NCBI GenBank assembly: GCA_042408965.1
Contig: JBHOQN010000008.1
Coordinates: forward strand, 1-64,000
Reading direction: 5' to 3'
From: Thermogemmatispora sp042408965
GTDB lineage: Bacteria; Chloroflexota; Ktedonobacteria; Ktedonobacterales; Ktedonobacteraceae
DNA length: 64,000 nt
The notes below the pieces were generated by a model. The model saw nothing but the letters and a program-made list of their open reading frames with translations, did no database searches and was not told the origin of the DNA. The position numbers and the translations under genes were made by a program. This document shows positions 18,201 to 27,508 of the stretch, piece after piece. Numbering within the stretch: the stretch's first letter is position 1; each line of letters starts with the position of its first letter.

Positions 18201-20408
18201 CAGTGGGCCAGCTTGTAAGTCCAAGGCGCGCTCTGCCTCCAATCGTGTCAATCTCCTCATCTGCTCGCCTCGCTCAGATGCAGAGAGATCTCGCAGGTCA
18301 GTGATCTGCAGAGCCAGTTCAAGGTGGGAAACAGGAGATTGCACTGGTTGACCATCACGCAGGGCAAAACGGGTGCGCAAGATCTCATGACGATACACCA
18401 CTTCGTTCAATGCGTGTTCAAGCACTCCAATGCGCAATGGTCCACTGATCTTTAAGGCTTCCGTGGTGTTATAAAATGGGTTTCCAGGCTCGAGCTGGCA
18501 GAGCAACCAGATGCGTTCCTGCGAGGAGCTCAACGGGAGATATTCATCAGAGGAACGAGGCTCGAACTCTGCCATACCAGGCCGAGACGGCTCCAGATGA
18601 ACAGCTGGTCTCAGATGTTCGAGCACTCCTGCTATAGTAGGGTGCTCGAAGAAGGTCCGGACGGGGAATTCAAGCTGACAGCGAGTCCGTAGATGGGCGA
18701 GCACGCGCACCACAGAGAGCGAATGGCCGCCCAGTTCAAAAAAGTTATCAGTCAGGCCCACCCGTTCAACATGGAGGATCTCTTGCCATATCCTGGCCAG
18801 TTGCTTCTCCAGTGGTGTACGCGGAGGCACAAAGTGCCTGGTTGAACTCAAGCGATCTGTTGGTTGCGGCAACCTGGTACGATCTACCTTGCCATTCACA
18901 GTGAGGGGTAAAAGATCCATGATTATAAATGCAGTCGGGATCATGGATACAGGTAAGCGTTGAGCGAGAAAAGCGCGCAGCGCACTCATATCAAGGGCTT
19001 CCGCGGCCTTCACTACGATATAGGCAATGAGCTGTTGCTCATCTGCAGCATCTCCCTGGACAATGACCGCTACCTCCTGCACATCGGGATACTGGATCAG
19101 GGTGCCTTCCACCTCTTCTAGCTCGATCCGCACACCCCGCAGCTTCACCTGGCGGTCAACACGTCCAAGAAAGGCGATTGAGCCATCCTGCAAAGAGCGT
19201 CCCGTATCACCTGTTCTATAGAGACGGGCGCCTGGCTCACTGCTCCATGGATCAGGCAGGAAGCGCTCAGCGGTTAAAGCAGGGTTGCCTATATACCCAC
19301 GCGCAACCCCTATACCCCCAATATAGATCTCCCCTGGGAACCCAATTGGCAAGGGCTGCATCTCTTCATCCAGTACATAGATACTCGTGCGCGGGATCGC
19401 CTGCCCCAGGGGCACGGTCTGGCTGCCGGGGCGTTGGGCAGTGACCAGATAGTAGGCGTTTCCAACGGTTGTTTCGGTCAAACCATAGCCATTGAAAAAA
19501 CGCACATGGGACGGAACACGCTCGGCAATACTCCAGGGACAGCTTTCACCCGCGGAAACCACCGTCTGCAAATAAGGCATATCGGCAAAGGTAAGCATGG
19601 CCAGTAGAGACGGAGGCAGTGTCACGGTCGTAATTGCGTGGATGCATGTGATGCTGGTAAGCTCTTGAGCCAGCTCTTGTCCTGTTCGGGGGACTAACAC
19701 CAGAGTAGCTCCCGCCACCAGCGCCATAAAGAACTCTGAGATGGAGGCGTCAAAGCCAAGCGAAGCGAACTGGAGCACCCTGCTGTTGGTGGTAACCGGT
19801 AAGATGTCACAGATCACTTGGATGAGATTGCCAATGCCACGGTGTGGCACCAGCGCTCCTTTAGGGCGTCCGCTAGAGCCTGAAGTATACATAATATAGG
19901 CAGCGTTCTCTGGATCAACATGGACTGCTGGTGGAATGATTGGCTTTTCCTCAATCAATGGCCACTCTTGTTCGAAATACAGATAGTTCAGAGCTTCGTT
20001 GTTGCCCAGGACACGATGCGCCAGCTCCCTCCAGGTGATAAGAAGATGCGGATGTGCATCCTCAATGAGCATCATCAGCCGCCCGGTGGGATAGTCAGGA
20101 TCAAGCGGAACATAGACTCCACCAGCTTTGAGAATGCCTAGCAGGCTCACCAGCAGATCGCAGGAACGTCCCATTAAGACTCCCACAGGTACCTCTGGTC
20201 GCACTCCTAGACCACAGAGATAGTGAGCAAGCTGATTGGCACGGCGCTCCAACTCGTGATAAGTGAGCATCTGGCCAGCGCATTCAACGGCGATGGCATC
20301 CGGCATCTGCTCAGCCCGAACCGCAATGAGGTGATGGATACACTCCTCTGGCCCAGCAGCTAGATGCTCTCTCTTCCAATCTGGTACGTTCAAGGAACCA
20401 CCTCTCAC
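15231..20408 (-). CDS. NRPS: A(aromatic)-T-C-A(Thr)-T
   Basis: This protein of about 1725 residues opens directly with an adenylation domain (25-510), with no condensation domain before it. Then follow carrier 1 (ELGGHSL, Ser563), a condensation domain (620-1055; HHLIADA at 756-762), adenylation 2 (1085-1590) and carrier 2 (Ser1643). Pocket 1 reads D-A-S-T-V-A-G-V-G-K, nearest to Tyr-type codes. Pocket 2 reads D-F-W-N-I-G-M-V-H-K, identical to the Thr code I know. The missing N-terminal C could be supplied by the protein at 59975-63241, which ends in a C domain. The start is uncertain: GTG 20408 has no clear ribosome site, while TTG 20393 has GAGAGG 7 nt ahead. It lies 9 bp after the PKS stop and overlaps the next gene by 8 bp. 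Confidence 0.94.
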   Translation of the reverse strand: MRGGSLNVPDWKREHLAAGPEECIHHLIAVRAEQMPDAIAVECAGQMLTYHELERRANQLAHYLCGLGVRPEVPVGVLMGRSCDLLVSLLGILKAGGVYVPLDPDYPTGRLMMLIEDAHPHLLITWRELAHRVLGNNEALNYLYFEQEWPLIEEKPIIPPAVHVDPENAAYIMYTSGSSGRPKGALVPHRGIGNLIQVICDILPVTTNSRVLQFASLGFDASISEFFMALVAGATLVLVPRTGQELAQELTSITCIHAITTVTLPPSLLAMLTFADMPYLQTVVSAGESCPWSIAERVPSHVRFFNGYGLTETTVGNAYYLVTAQRPGSQTVPLGQAIPRTSIYVLDEEMQPLPIGFPGEIYIGGIGVARGYIGNPALTAERFLPDPWSSEPGARLYRTGDTGRSLQDGSIAFLGRVDRQVKLRGVRIELEEVEGTLIQYPDVQEVAVIVQGDAADEQQLIAYIVVKAAEALDMSALRAFLAQRLPVSMIPTAFIIMDLLPLTVNGKVDRTRLPQPTDRLSSTRHFVPPRTPLEKQLARIWQEILHVERVGLTDNFFELGGHSLSVVRVLAHLRTRCQLEFPVRTFFEHPTIAGVLEHLRPAVHLEPSRPGMAEFEPRSSDEYLPLSSSQERIWLLCQLEPGNPFYNTTEALKISGPLRIGVLEHALNEVVYRHEILRTRFALRDGQPVQSPVSHLELALQITDLRDLSASERGEQMRRLTRLEAERALDLQAGPLLRATLLWLEQEEAVFLLTIHHLIADAWSGTILLQELLALYRARLTNKPASLPELPMQYSDFVRWEQRWLQTVSFEHHRAFWQRQLATPLPVIDLPLDRRRSAVQSVQGASCSFVLPQGEIERLQELARQEEATLFMVLLTAFKVLLFRSTGQNDLLVGTPVANRRWAELDTLIGCFTNTLAIRTLLPETCTFREALRIVRQSCLEAFDHQDMPFEHIISGLHIRGYTGHHSLFQVFFVMQNFDGPELSVPDLTLERFQPKVDAAPFDLILSFEPDSRGLVGCIQYRTDLFDDVTIHCLMNHLMNVIGEAIIDPDCSIAMLSLMSEAERAQLLELQSQGTSGKSDRDEFCVHELFARQASLAPDAIAVECQGQCLSYGELDRLSSNVAAWLRRVGVGSEVRVGLLMERSLELIISIIAILRAGGSYVPLDVDNPSDRLTLILQDAKVHVLLTHRRLRTQLVLPAVQEVYLEHIWDSLNGEQMLQTSEIPLEPEHLAYIIYTSGSSGKPKGVGVTHRNVCRLFTRSESYFQFSANDVWTLFHSYAFDFSVWELWGALLYGGRLVVVPYQVSRSLEDFYALVIREGVTILNQTPSAFQQFMQVDERARDRVPQTYDCHALRLIIFGGEALDPARLQSWVQRHGDSKPQLVNMYGITETTVHVTYRRVSRQDVFNTKRSLIGRPLSDLQVYVLDRFQRMAPFGVTGELYVGGAGLARGYIEQPALTAERFLPDPFGSEPGARLYRTGDLGRYLPTGELEYLGRLDQQVKIRGFRVELGEIESILKTHPGMEDVVVTLWEPSPGDHRLVAYMVTDPENVPTSVELRGLLRGKVPEYMIPAAFIALEQIPLTLNGKVDHRRLPAPGAEHMASPRHYVQPRTMLEEQLAQIWSEVLAIDRISIHDDFFELGGHSLLATQIFSRIRDVCRIDAPIRLLFETPVLADLAQALARHQATTTGEQSLEQLLIELEQFSGEEVESTLFLCEDEAEKENHSD

Positions 20409-20417
20409 CGTCTGGCT

Positions 20418-23400
20418 CTATTCCGCGAAATCGTCTGTCTCCAATTGCTGTACGAGCGAGGCAAGCTCTGTCTCAGTCAGCTCATTGAGATCTTTCAGAA
20501 TGTCCTCCAGCCCCCCCTCCGTGCTGTTCGCTGGCCTGGTATCACCCTCCACCAGCTCGGTCCTATCCAGCAAGACTGCAAGCTCAGCAACAGTTGGGCA
20601 GGAGAGCAGCTCTGCAAGGGAGATATCGCCTCGCACACGGCTGCGCAGACGCGAAAGCACCTGAGTTGCGAGCAGAGAATCCCCCCCCAGGTCGGTAAAG
20701 TGATCCCGTACGCCGATCTCAGCTATGCCCAGCACCTCCTGCCAGACGCAGGCAATAGCTCGTTCTGTCTCACTCGCGGGGGCAATATACGGTACACTGA
20801 GCTTGGGACGTGGATGCAGCTGCCCCCGTACTGTCAGTGTTTCTGGCTGATCAACCGCCAGAGTATCCATATGCCCACCGGCAAAGCTGGATACTTCATC
20901 TTCAGAAGCTGCGCTTGCAGACCCCCAGAAAGACGCTGGCGAATCGAGCCAGTAGCGTTGACGTTCGAACGGGTACGTGGGCAAGGCCACTCGCTGCCGC
21001 GTGCCCGGATGGAGCGCAGGCCAGTGAATGGGTATGCCCTGCGTCCAGAGCTTCCCCAGCACGAGCAGGCTATGGCCTGCCTCAGAGAGTGATGCACGGC
21101 GACGCGGCAGGGAGGCCAGGGTACGAGTCTCCGGCAGCGCCTTTTCCCAACGCGCAATGGTGGTCAGAGCGTGACCAGGACCAACTTCGAGCAAGATGGA
21201 TGATTCGTCTCTGCACACTTTTTCAAGACAATCAGCAAAACGCACAGGCCGGCAGAGCTGCTCTCCCCAGTAATCCGGACTGGTAGCTTGCTCATCCGTA
21301 ATCCAATTACCAGTTACATTCGCCAGGAAGGGGATCGCCGGCGAGCGACGTGGAATGGTGCGGATGAACTGCACCAGAGCGTTGCGAGCGGGTTCCATCA
21401 TCGATGAATGAAAAGCATGGCTTGTCTGTAAACGCCGACCGACGACCCCTGAAGTAAGCCTGAGGAGCTCTGCCAGTTCTTCGATTGCGTGCTCAGGGCC
21501 AGCGATCACACTTTGCTCCGCACCATTCAGGGCAGCCAGGGAGAGGTCAGCACTGAGGTAGGGAAGCAGCTGATGCTCCGCCAGGGGCACTGAGAGCATA
21601 CTTCCTCGCGGTAGGCGTTGGATCAATCTCCCTCGTACGGCCACCAAACCCAGGGCATCTTCCAGGGTAAAGACCTCAGCCAGGCACGCCGCGACATACT
21701 CACCAATACTGTGACCCAGCAATGCCCATGGTCGAACCCCTCTGGAGAGCCAGAGTTGCGCCAGGGCATAGGACACCACAAATATGGCTGGCTGGGTCAG
21801 CCAGGTCTCCGTCAACATGTGATTCATCGTCTCAGCCTGAGCAGAGGGAGGATACAAAACAGTTCTGAGATCCAGGTCGAGGTGTTTTTTCAATACAGAG
21901 GCACAGGTATCGATACAGGCCCGAAAGACCTCCTCCGTCTCATACAACTCACGTCCCATGTTAACATACTGCGTCCCCTGACCAGGCAAGAGAAAAACAA
22001 CCTGTGGGGCAGACGTAGAGGCTACAGACGTGTGACACCATGTCGTGTCAAGCCGTCGTAGGACCTCCGCTCCATCAGCGCTGCTCCGGCAGACGAGGGC
22101 ACGACGCACAGGAAACTGTCTCCGGCCCAGTTGGAGTGTATAAGCGATATCAGCCAGGGTGGCCGTGGGAGATGTGCTCAGGTAAGTGGCCAGGCGGAGA
22201 CTTGCAGCATCCAGAGCCGTCAGCGAGCGCGCAGAAAGGACGAGCAATTGCCAGGAGCAGGCAGCCCCTCCCACAGGGACGGGTACTGGCGGTGCTTCCT
22301 CTAACACCACATGAGCGTTTGTACCACCAATGCCAAAGGAGCTGACGCCGGCCCGGCGTCTCTCCCCCCTGGCCAGCCAGGGACGCAAGGCCGTATTGAC
22401 AAAGAAAGGGCTGTCCTCAAAATCGATGGCCGGATTCGGAGAGGTGAAATGCAGGCTCGGCGGGATCTGCTGGTGCTGAAGAGCGAGAACTGTCTTGATC
22501 AAGCCTGCAATGCCGGCTGCTGCATCGAGATGCCCAATATTTGTCTTCAACGAGCCAATAGCACAGTAACGTCTTTCCTTTGTAGCAAAAGCCTCCTTGA
22601 GCGCACGTAACTCAATAGAATCACCTAGTACCGTTCCTGTTCCATGAGCCTCAATATAGGTGATCGTCTCAGGGTCACAGTTAGCAAGGGCCATAGCCTC
22701 TGCAATTACTTGCGTCTGACCTAGCACGCTGGGCGCAGTAAAGCCCACTTTCAACGATCCATCGTTATTGATAGCCGACGCCTTCACCACCGCGTAAATA
22801 TGATCGCCATCCTCCAGAGCTTCTGGCAGGCGCTTGAGAAGAACCAGTCCCATACCGCTACCACGCACCGTTCCCTGAGCTTCCGCGCTGAACGCTCGAC
22901 AATGTCCATCAGGCGAATTGATTCCTCCTGGCTGGAAAAAATATCCGCTGACCTCTGGCACAGAGAGAGAGATACCTCCTGCCAGGGCCATATCACACTC
23001 GTGATTCAGCAGGCTCTGCCAGGCTAGATGCACAGCAACCAGAGACGAAGAGCAGGCCGTTTGCACATTGATGCTCGGTCCGCGGAGATTCAATTTGTAG
23101 GAAATCCTGGTGGCGAGAAAATCGTGGCTGCTGGCCAGTAGCAGCTGAAAGGTATCGCCTCTTGCTCGCAGCGAGCGGCTGGCCAGCACATTCTCCAGGA
23201 AATAGGTATTCGGGCTGGCACTCACATAGACGCCAATTGAGCCTGCATAGCGCTCAGGATCATAGCCCGCATTCTCCAGTGTTTCCCAGGCCCCCTCCAG
23301 CAGCAAACGGTGCTGCGGGTCCAGAAGAGCGGCCTCTCTGGGCGAGTAGCCAAAGAATGCAGCGTCAAACAGATCAATGTGCGGGAGGTATCCTCTAGCT

Positions 23401-23594
23401 TTGACATACGCAGGATCTCTCAGTACATCAAGCTCAATACCTGCCGCCAGCAATTCTTCGTCGGAGAACGTCTGGATCGACTCGACGCCTTCCGCAAGAT
23501 TCTGCCAGAATTGCTCGATGGTCTCTGCTCCGGGAAAACGTCCGGCCATGCCGATAATGGCAACTTCTGTCCCTGTGATATAGCTCTCTGCCAT
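20418..23594 (-). CDS. type I PKS module: KS-AT-ACP
   Basis: A minimal extension module of 1058 residues without reducing domains, so it would add a C2 unit left as a beta-keto group. The ketosynthase (8-435) has its catalytic triad intact: Cys181 (TACSSSL), His317 (EAHGTGT) and His355 (NIGHLDAA). The acyltransferase (530-835) has GHSIGE with Ser629 and HAFH at 726-729, the pattern of malonyl-CoA-specific domains. The carrier protein (940-1010) has GGDSLL with Ser973. It follows the ABC genes by 84 bp and precedes an NRPS starting with an A domain. The basic C-terminal tail of the 50858-58378 NRPS makes that protein a plausible upstream partner. Confidence 0.95.
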   Translation of the reverse strand: MAESYITGTEVAIIGMAGRFPGAETIEQFWQNLAEGVESIQTFSDEELLAAGIELDVLRDPAYVKARGYLPHIDLFDAAFFGYSPREAALLDPQHRLLLEGAWETLENAGYDPERYAGSIGVYVSASPNTYFLENVLASRSLRARGDTFQLLLASSHDFLATRISYKLNLRGPSINVQTACSSSLVAVHLAWQSLLNHECDMALAGGISLSVPEVSGYFFQPGGINSPDGHCRAFSAEAQGTVRGSGMGLVLLKRLPEALEDGDHIYAVVKASAINNDGSLKVGFTAPSVLGQTQVIAEAMALANCDPETITYIEAHGTGTVLGDSIELRALKEAFATKERRYCAIGSLKTNIGHLDAAAGIAGLIKTVLALQHQQIPPSLHFTSPNPAIDFEDSPFFVNTALRPWLARGERRRAGVSSFGIGGTNAHVVLEEAPPVPVPVGGAACSWQLLVLSARSLTALDAASLRLATYLSTSPTATLADIAYTLQLGRRQFPVRRALVCRSSADGAEVLRRLDTTWCHTSVASTSAPQVVFLLPGQGTQYVNMGRELYETEEVFRACIDTCASVLKKHLDLDLRTVLYPPSAQAETMNHMLTETWLTQPAIFVVSYALAQLWLSRGVRPWALLGHSIGEYVAACLAEVFTLEDALGLVAVRGRLIQRLPRGSMLSVPLAEHQLLPYLSADLSLAALNGAEQSVIAGPEHAIEELAELLRLTSGVVGRRLQTSHAFHSSMMEPARNALVQFIRTIPRRSPAIPFLANVTGNWITDEQATSPDYWGEQLCRPVRFADCLEKVCRDESSILLEVGPGHALTTIARWEKALPETRTLASLPRRRASLSEAGHSLLVLGKLWTQGIPIHWPALHPGTRQRVALPTYPFERQRYWLDSPASFWGSASAASEDEVSSFAGGHMDTLAVDQPETLTVRGQLHPRPKLSVPYIAPASETERAIACVWQEVLGIAEIGVRDHFTDLGGDSLLATQVLSRLRSRVRGDISLAELLSCPTVAELAVLLDRTELVEGDTRPANSTEGGLEDILKDLNELTETELASLVQQLETDDFAE

Positions 23595-23678
23595 ACGCTA
23601 TTCACCTACCTCCACAGCCAGGAAGGACATCGCTAGCTGCTCCAGTCTCTATGACGCCTGCGCTGACGGGCGCCCCTG

Positions 23679-25502
23679 CTAGGATGGAGACGCCTTGGCC
23701 TGCGACTCCACCTGTGACTCCCTGGCCCAGAGCCACTGCATCTCCTGGCTGCTTTCAAGTAATTCCGGTAAGGTGCCGATCGCCTCGATCCTGCCGTTGG
23801 CCATGACGATGATCTGATCAGCTCGCTGCAAAGCGGCGCGGCGGTGAGAGACAGCGAGATAGGTGAACACGCCCTTCCCTGATCCCTCCTGCTCCCGGGC
23901 ACGCATCGTATCCAGGCGCAACCAGAGCTCCTGCTCTGTATCGACATCCAGCGCGCTGGAGAGATCATCGAAGACGCACAATGCGGGCTGGCGTATGAAC
24001 ATGCGCGCAGCGGCGGTTCGCTGGACCTGGCCCCCAGAGAGGCGCACACCGCGCGACCCGATCAGCGTATCGATGCCCTCTGCAAACATGGCACAATCCT
24101 TGTCAAGCACGGCCAGATGCAGCGCTTCCTGGAGTGCGCCTTGATCATCTGGCAACCCCAGCAGGATATTCTCACGCAGCGTCTCATTGAACAGGCGGGG
24201 AACCTGTGGCGTATAGGCACACCGCGGAGGGAGGAAGAAGCTCGCCGGGTCCTGCACCTCCCTGCCATTCCAGAGAATGCTGCCACCCGTACGAGGATGC
24301 ACGCCCAGCAGCACCTCCAGCAGCGTTGTTTTGCCTGAACCCACACGACCCGTGATCACGGTCAAGGTTCCCCGCGTGAGGCGGAAACTGACGTCGTGAA
24401 TACCCGCCTGAGTAGAGGGATAGGTATAGCTCAGATGCTGCACCTCGAGCACGTCCAGAGAGTCGGAGGCTGTTCTGGCTGGATAGTGAACAGTCGGCAA
24501 AGCCCCGCTGAGGTACAGAGGGCGATTCTCTACAAGCCGCTCCAGAGACGCCTCAGGCATGACCACCTTCAGCCGCTGTAAAGCAGTCTCGCTCTGTCTG
24601 GCCTGCGCGAAAAAACGTCCCAGACGCCGCGGCAACATCAGCATCCAGTCCAGGTAGATCGTAAAAAGCACAAAATCTCCCACCGTGAAGTGACCACGCT
24701 GCATCGAGTAGGCGGCTACCAGGAGCACCAGACCACGACTGACTATGACGATACCGCCACTCGAAGCCTCGAACAGGGCCTGCGCGAGCGTATTTTTTAG
24801 CTCGGCCTGGCGGCGCTGATCACTCAAATCCTGGAAACGCATCAGTACCCGTTTCTCTGCTGCTGCACTTTTGATGACCTGAATACCACCAAAGAGTTCA
24901 CCAATAAAACCGGTCACCTCGGTTGTACGCTCACGCACCACACTCCAGTACCTGGCCAGAGAGTCGCGCAAGCGATGGATAAGAAAGACGATCGCCGCCA
25001 GCGGCAGAAAAATTAACAGCGTCGCAAACAGGTCTATACGCGCCATGATAACACAGGCCACCAGGACAAAGACGCCTTCTCCACTCATACGGTAGAGTTC
25101 GTTGACCAGGTCGGTGAAGCCTGGGATATCATCACGAATATGGCTGACCAGCTCACCCGGAGAAGGAAGCTGCGCCATATCCTCACGCGCTCCCGCCTCA
25201 TGGATTAGCCAGGAAAAAAGGTTTGCCCGCGCCAGCGTCTCTATCGTCGTCTCAAAGGTGGTATGCGTCCAGAACCAGAGCAACATCAGCAGCGGATCAA
25301 GCACGGCCACGACGACCAGAATAACAATCAGCACCCAGACCCCAGGCACCCCCCTGGCATGCCCCGTCAGTCCGTCAAAAATAGTTTGTGTGACCAGGCC
25401 GCTGAAGATCGGTAAACAAAAAGCCAGGACCCAGGTCACGACTGCCGCGCAGGCCAGCCAGGGACGATAGCGAAACAGCCGACTTACCATACGAACGACC
25501 AT
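23679..25502 (-). CDS. ABC exporter half-transporter (degenerate Walker B)
   Basis: This is a half-transporter of about 607 residues: a membrane domain with six spans (about 10-310) fused to an ATPase domain (about 355-590). Walker A is GRVGSGKTT and the signature is a canonical LSGGQ. Walker B ends in FDD rather than FDE, so the catalytic glutamate is replaced by Asp. Its neighbour 25583-27427 has the complementary defect, and the two likely form one heterodimer that exports the cluster product. ATG 25502 has GGAGG 5 nt upstream and is preferred to GTG 25514. It sits between the partner gene and the KS-AT-ACP gene in the same operon. Confidence 0.92.
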   Translation of the reverse strand: MVVRMVSRLFRYRPWLACAAVVTWVLAFCLPIFSGLVTQTIFDGLTGHARGVPGVWVLIVILVVVAVLDPLLMLLWFWTHTTFETTIETLARANLFSWLIHEAGAREDMAQLPSPGELVSHIRDDIPGFTDLVNELYRMSGEGVFVLVACVIMARIDLFATLLIFLPLAAIVFLIHRLRDSLARYWSVVRERTTEVTGFIGELFGGIQVIKSAAAEKRVLMRFQDLSDQRRQAELKNTLAQALFEASSGGIVIVSRGLVLLVAAYSMQRGHFTVGDFVLFTIYLDWMLMLPRRLGRFFAQARQSETALQRLKVVMPEASLERLVENRPLYLSGALPTVHYPARTASDSLDVLEVQHLSYTYPSTQAGIHDVSFRLTRGTLTVITGRVGSGKTTLLEVLLGVHPRTGGSILWNGREVQDPASFFLPPRCAYTPQVPRLFNETLRENILLGLPDDQGALQEALHLAVLDKDCAMFAEGIDTLIGSRGVRLSGGQVQRTAAARMFIRQPALCVFDDLSSALDVDTEQELWLRLDTMRAREQEGSGKGVFTYLAVSHRRAALQRADQIIVMANGRIEAIGTLPELLESSQEMQWLWARESQVESQAKASPS

Positions 25503-25582
25503 TGAATCCTCCACGCTCTTATGAGCAAGAAGATACTCTCTTCTCTTCTCTTCAATGCCTGAAGACCAGGCGCATGAGTGCC

Positions 25583-27427
25583 CTACTCCGAAGTCACCTG
25601 GAGGAGCACGTCCTCCCCCGCCAATTGCAGTAGCCGAGAGAAAGCGGACTGCGGATCAGCAGCTAGCCGCTCTCGCGGCCCCCATTCTTGCACGCAGCCC
25701 TGGTGCAAAAGCAGCACGGTGTCTGCTCGCTGGATGGTGCGCAGGCGATGGGCAATGATGATCGCCGTGCGACCTGTCAGGAGACGGGTAAAAGCCTGAT
25801 CAAGCAGGCGCTCTGAGATAGGGTCTAACCGTGATGAAGCCTCATCGAGAATGATCAGACCCGGATCTCTCAAGAAGACGCGCACCACCGCGAGCAGCTG
25901 CGCTTCACCAGCGGACAGTCCCCCGCCGTTGGGAGGAAGCAGTGTATCGAGTCCACGGGGCAGCCTGGCATACCACTCGCCCAACCCCAGCTCTTCCAGA
26001 ACACTGACGATCTTCTCATCAGGAATCCCGCTGTCAAAGAGTGTCAGGTTATCGCGCACAGAGGCGTGAAACAGGTGAACGTCCTGCGTGACGATGCCAA
26101 TACACTCACGTAGTTCATCCAGGCACATCTCACGCACATCGATTCCATTGAGGAAGATCTGCCCGGCCGTCGGATCATACAAGCGCAGCAGGAGACGAGT
26201 GATCGTCGTCTTACCGCTCCCGGTATGGCCAATCAATCCCAATATCTCGCCGGGCGCGAGCTGGAACGAAATATCCTGGAGCATCGCCTCGCTGCGCTCC
26301 TCATCCGTGGTCTCTTCTCTCTCTTCAGGCTCGCCCGCCAGGGCCACATTCTTCGCTCCATTCATGCGGCCTGGAACAGGCGCATAACTGAAGAAGACAT
26401 GCCTGAATTCGACTGCCACGGGTCTGGCTCCGGGAGAGACTCCGCGCCCATCCACGAGTACAGGCCGCTCATCCAGCAACTCCTGCACGCGCTGAATACT
26501 CGCCGTGGCCTGCTGTAGATCATCGATCTGGCCGATGATCTCCTGCAGAGGGCGGGTGATGAGCGCTGCATAGGCGGTGATCAAGTAGACAGTGCCGATA
26601 GGAATCATCCCGACGCGATAGAGCACAATCCCCATGCTCAGCGCGGCTATCGAACCCAGCGTCAGAATGAGTTCAGAACCGTTTCCGACGACGACACCCA
26701 TGGCGATAGCGCGGCGAGTGGCCTGGAAGAACACGCGAGCGACCTCGCTGAAACGCCGCATCACATAGGCCCCGGCTCCATTAGTGCGCAGGTCGATAAT
26801 TCCTCCCAGACGATCTTCTAGAAAACCATACAGGTCAGCATTACTCTGGCGAGCCCGCTGCCAATAGGGAGAGGCAACATTGCGCACACGATAGAAGACG
26901 GTCACTGCGATCACCGTAAAGCCCAGAAAGATGATTCCGAGAGGCCAGTCCTCACAGCAGAGGACAAGCAATACACCCAGGATGACCAGGATATTCCCTG
27001 CAAGCTGTACCGCAAACAATGAAAAGAAGTTATTCAGCTCCTTTACATCGTCATCAATACGCTCGATCATCTCACCAGGTGTATGCATATGGTGAAACGG
27101 CATATCCAGCTTGAGGCAATGAGAGACCAGGTCGACCCGCAAGGCGTTGGTCGCCATCCAGCCGATGCCGGCGCCGATGTAGACGCTGAGCACGTTGAGG
27201 ATCAGCTCGACACCTCCGACAACCAGGAACAGCAGCGCTATCAGTAATAATGTATGCAGGGTAGCACCCGTCGTTGCCTGGTCGATAAAAAAGGCAATGA
27301 CCTGCGGTCCAACCAGTCGTAAGCCAATGTCGAGCACCAACACTCCTCCCAGGAGTGCCAGCATTGACTTCTGCGCAAGCATATAACGGGCAAAGAGCTT
27401 CCAATACTGCTGCAGAGTAAAACGCAT
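25583..27427 (-). CDS. ABC exporter half-transporter (atypical signature motif)
   Basis: The protein has 614 residues. A membrane domain with about six spans (20-310) precedes an ATPase domain (about 345-590) with Walker A GHTGSGKTT, Walker B ILDEAS (catalytic Glu present) and H-loop AHR. The signature is LSAGE instead of LSGGQ. An unusual Lys/Glu-rich insertion (about 370-395, EPEEREETTDEERSE) sits between the first strand region and Walker A. With the downstream half-transporter it makes a typical asymmetric heterodimer. AAGGAG lies 5 nt before the ATG. Export of the peptide product, or self-protection, is inferred from the position inside the operon. Confidence 0.92.
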   Translation of the reverse strand: MRFTLQQYWKLFARYMLAQKSMLALLGGVLVLDIGLRLVGPQVIAFFIDQATTGATLHTLLLIALLFLVVGGVELILNVLSVYIGAGIGWMATNALRVDLVSHCLKLDMPFHHMHTPGEMIERIDDDVKELNNFFSLFAVQLAGNILVILGVLLVLCCEDWPLGIIFLGFTVIAVTVFYRVRNVASPYWQRARQSNADLYGFLEDRLGGIIDLRTNGAGAYVMRRFSEVARVFFQATRRAIAMGVVVGNGSELILTLGSIAALSMGIVLYRVGMIPIGTVYLITAYAALITRPLQEIIGQIDDLQQATASIQRVQELLDERPVLVDGRGVSPGARPVAVEFRHVFFSYAPVPGRMNGAKNVALAGEPEEREETTDEERSEAMLQDISFQLAPGEILGLIGHTGSGKTTITRLLLRLYDPTAGQIFLNGIDVREMCLDELRECIGIVTQDVHLFHASVRDNLTLFDSGIPDEKIVSVLEELGLGEWYARLPRGLDTLLPPNGGGLSAGEAQLLAVVRVFLRDPGLIILDEASSRLDPISERLLDQAFTRLLTGRTAIIIAHRLRTIQRADTVLLLHQGCVQEWGPRERLAADPQSAFSRLLQLAGEDVLLQVTSE

Positions 27428-27508
27428 CGCTACTCCTTATGACTATAGGTTCGCGGCGCACAGCACGCGAGTATTTCTCTGTGACGGCCCAGCCCGCAGC
27501 AGCACTGC

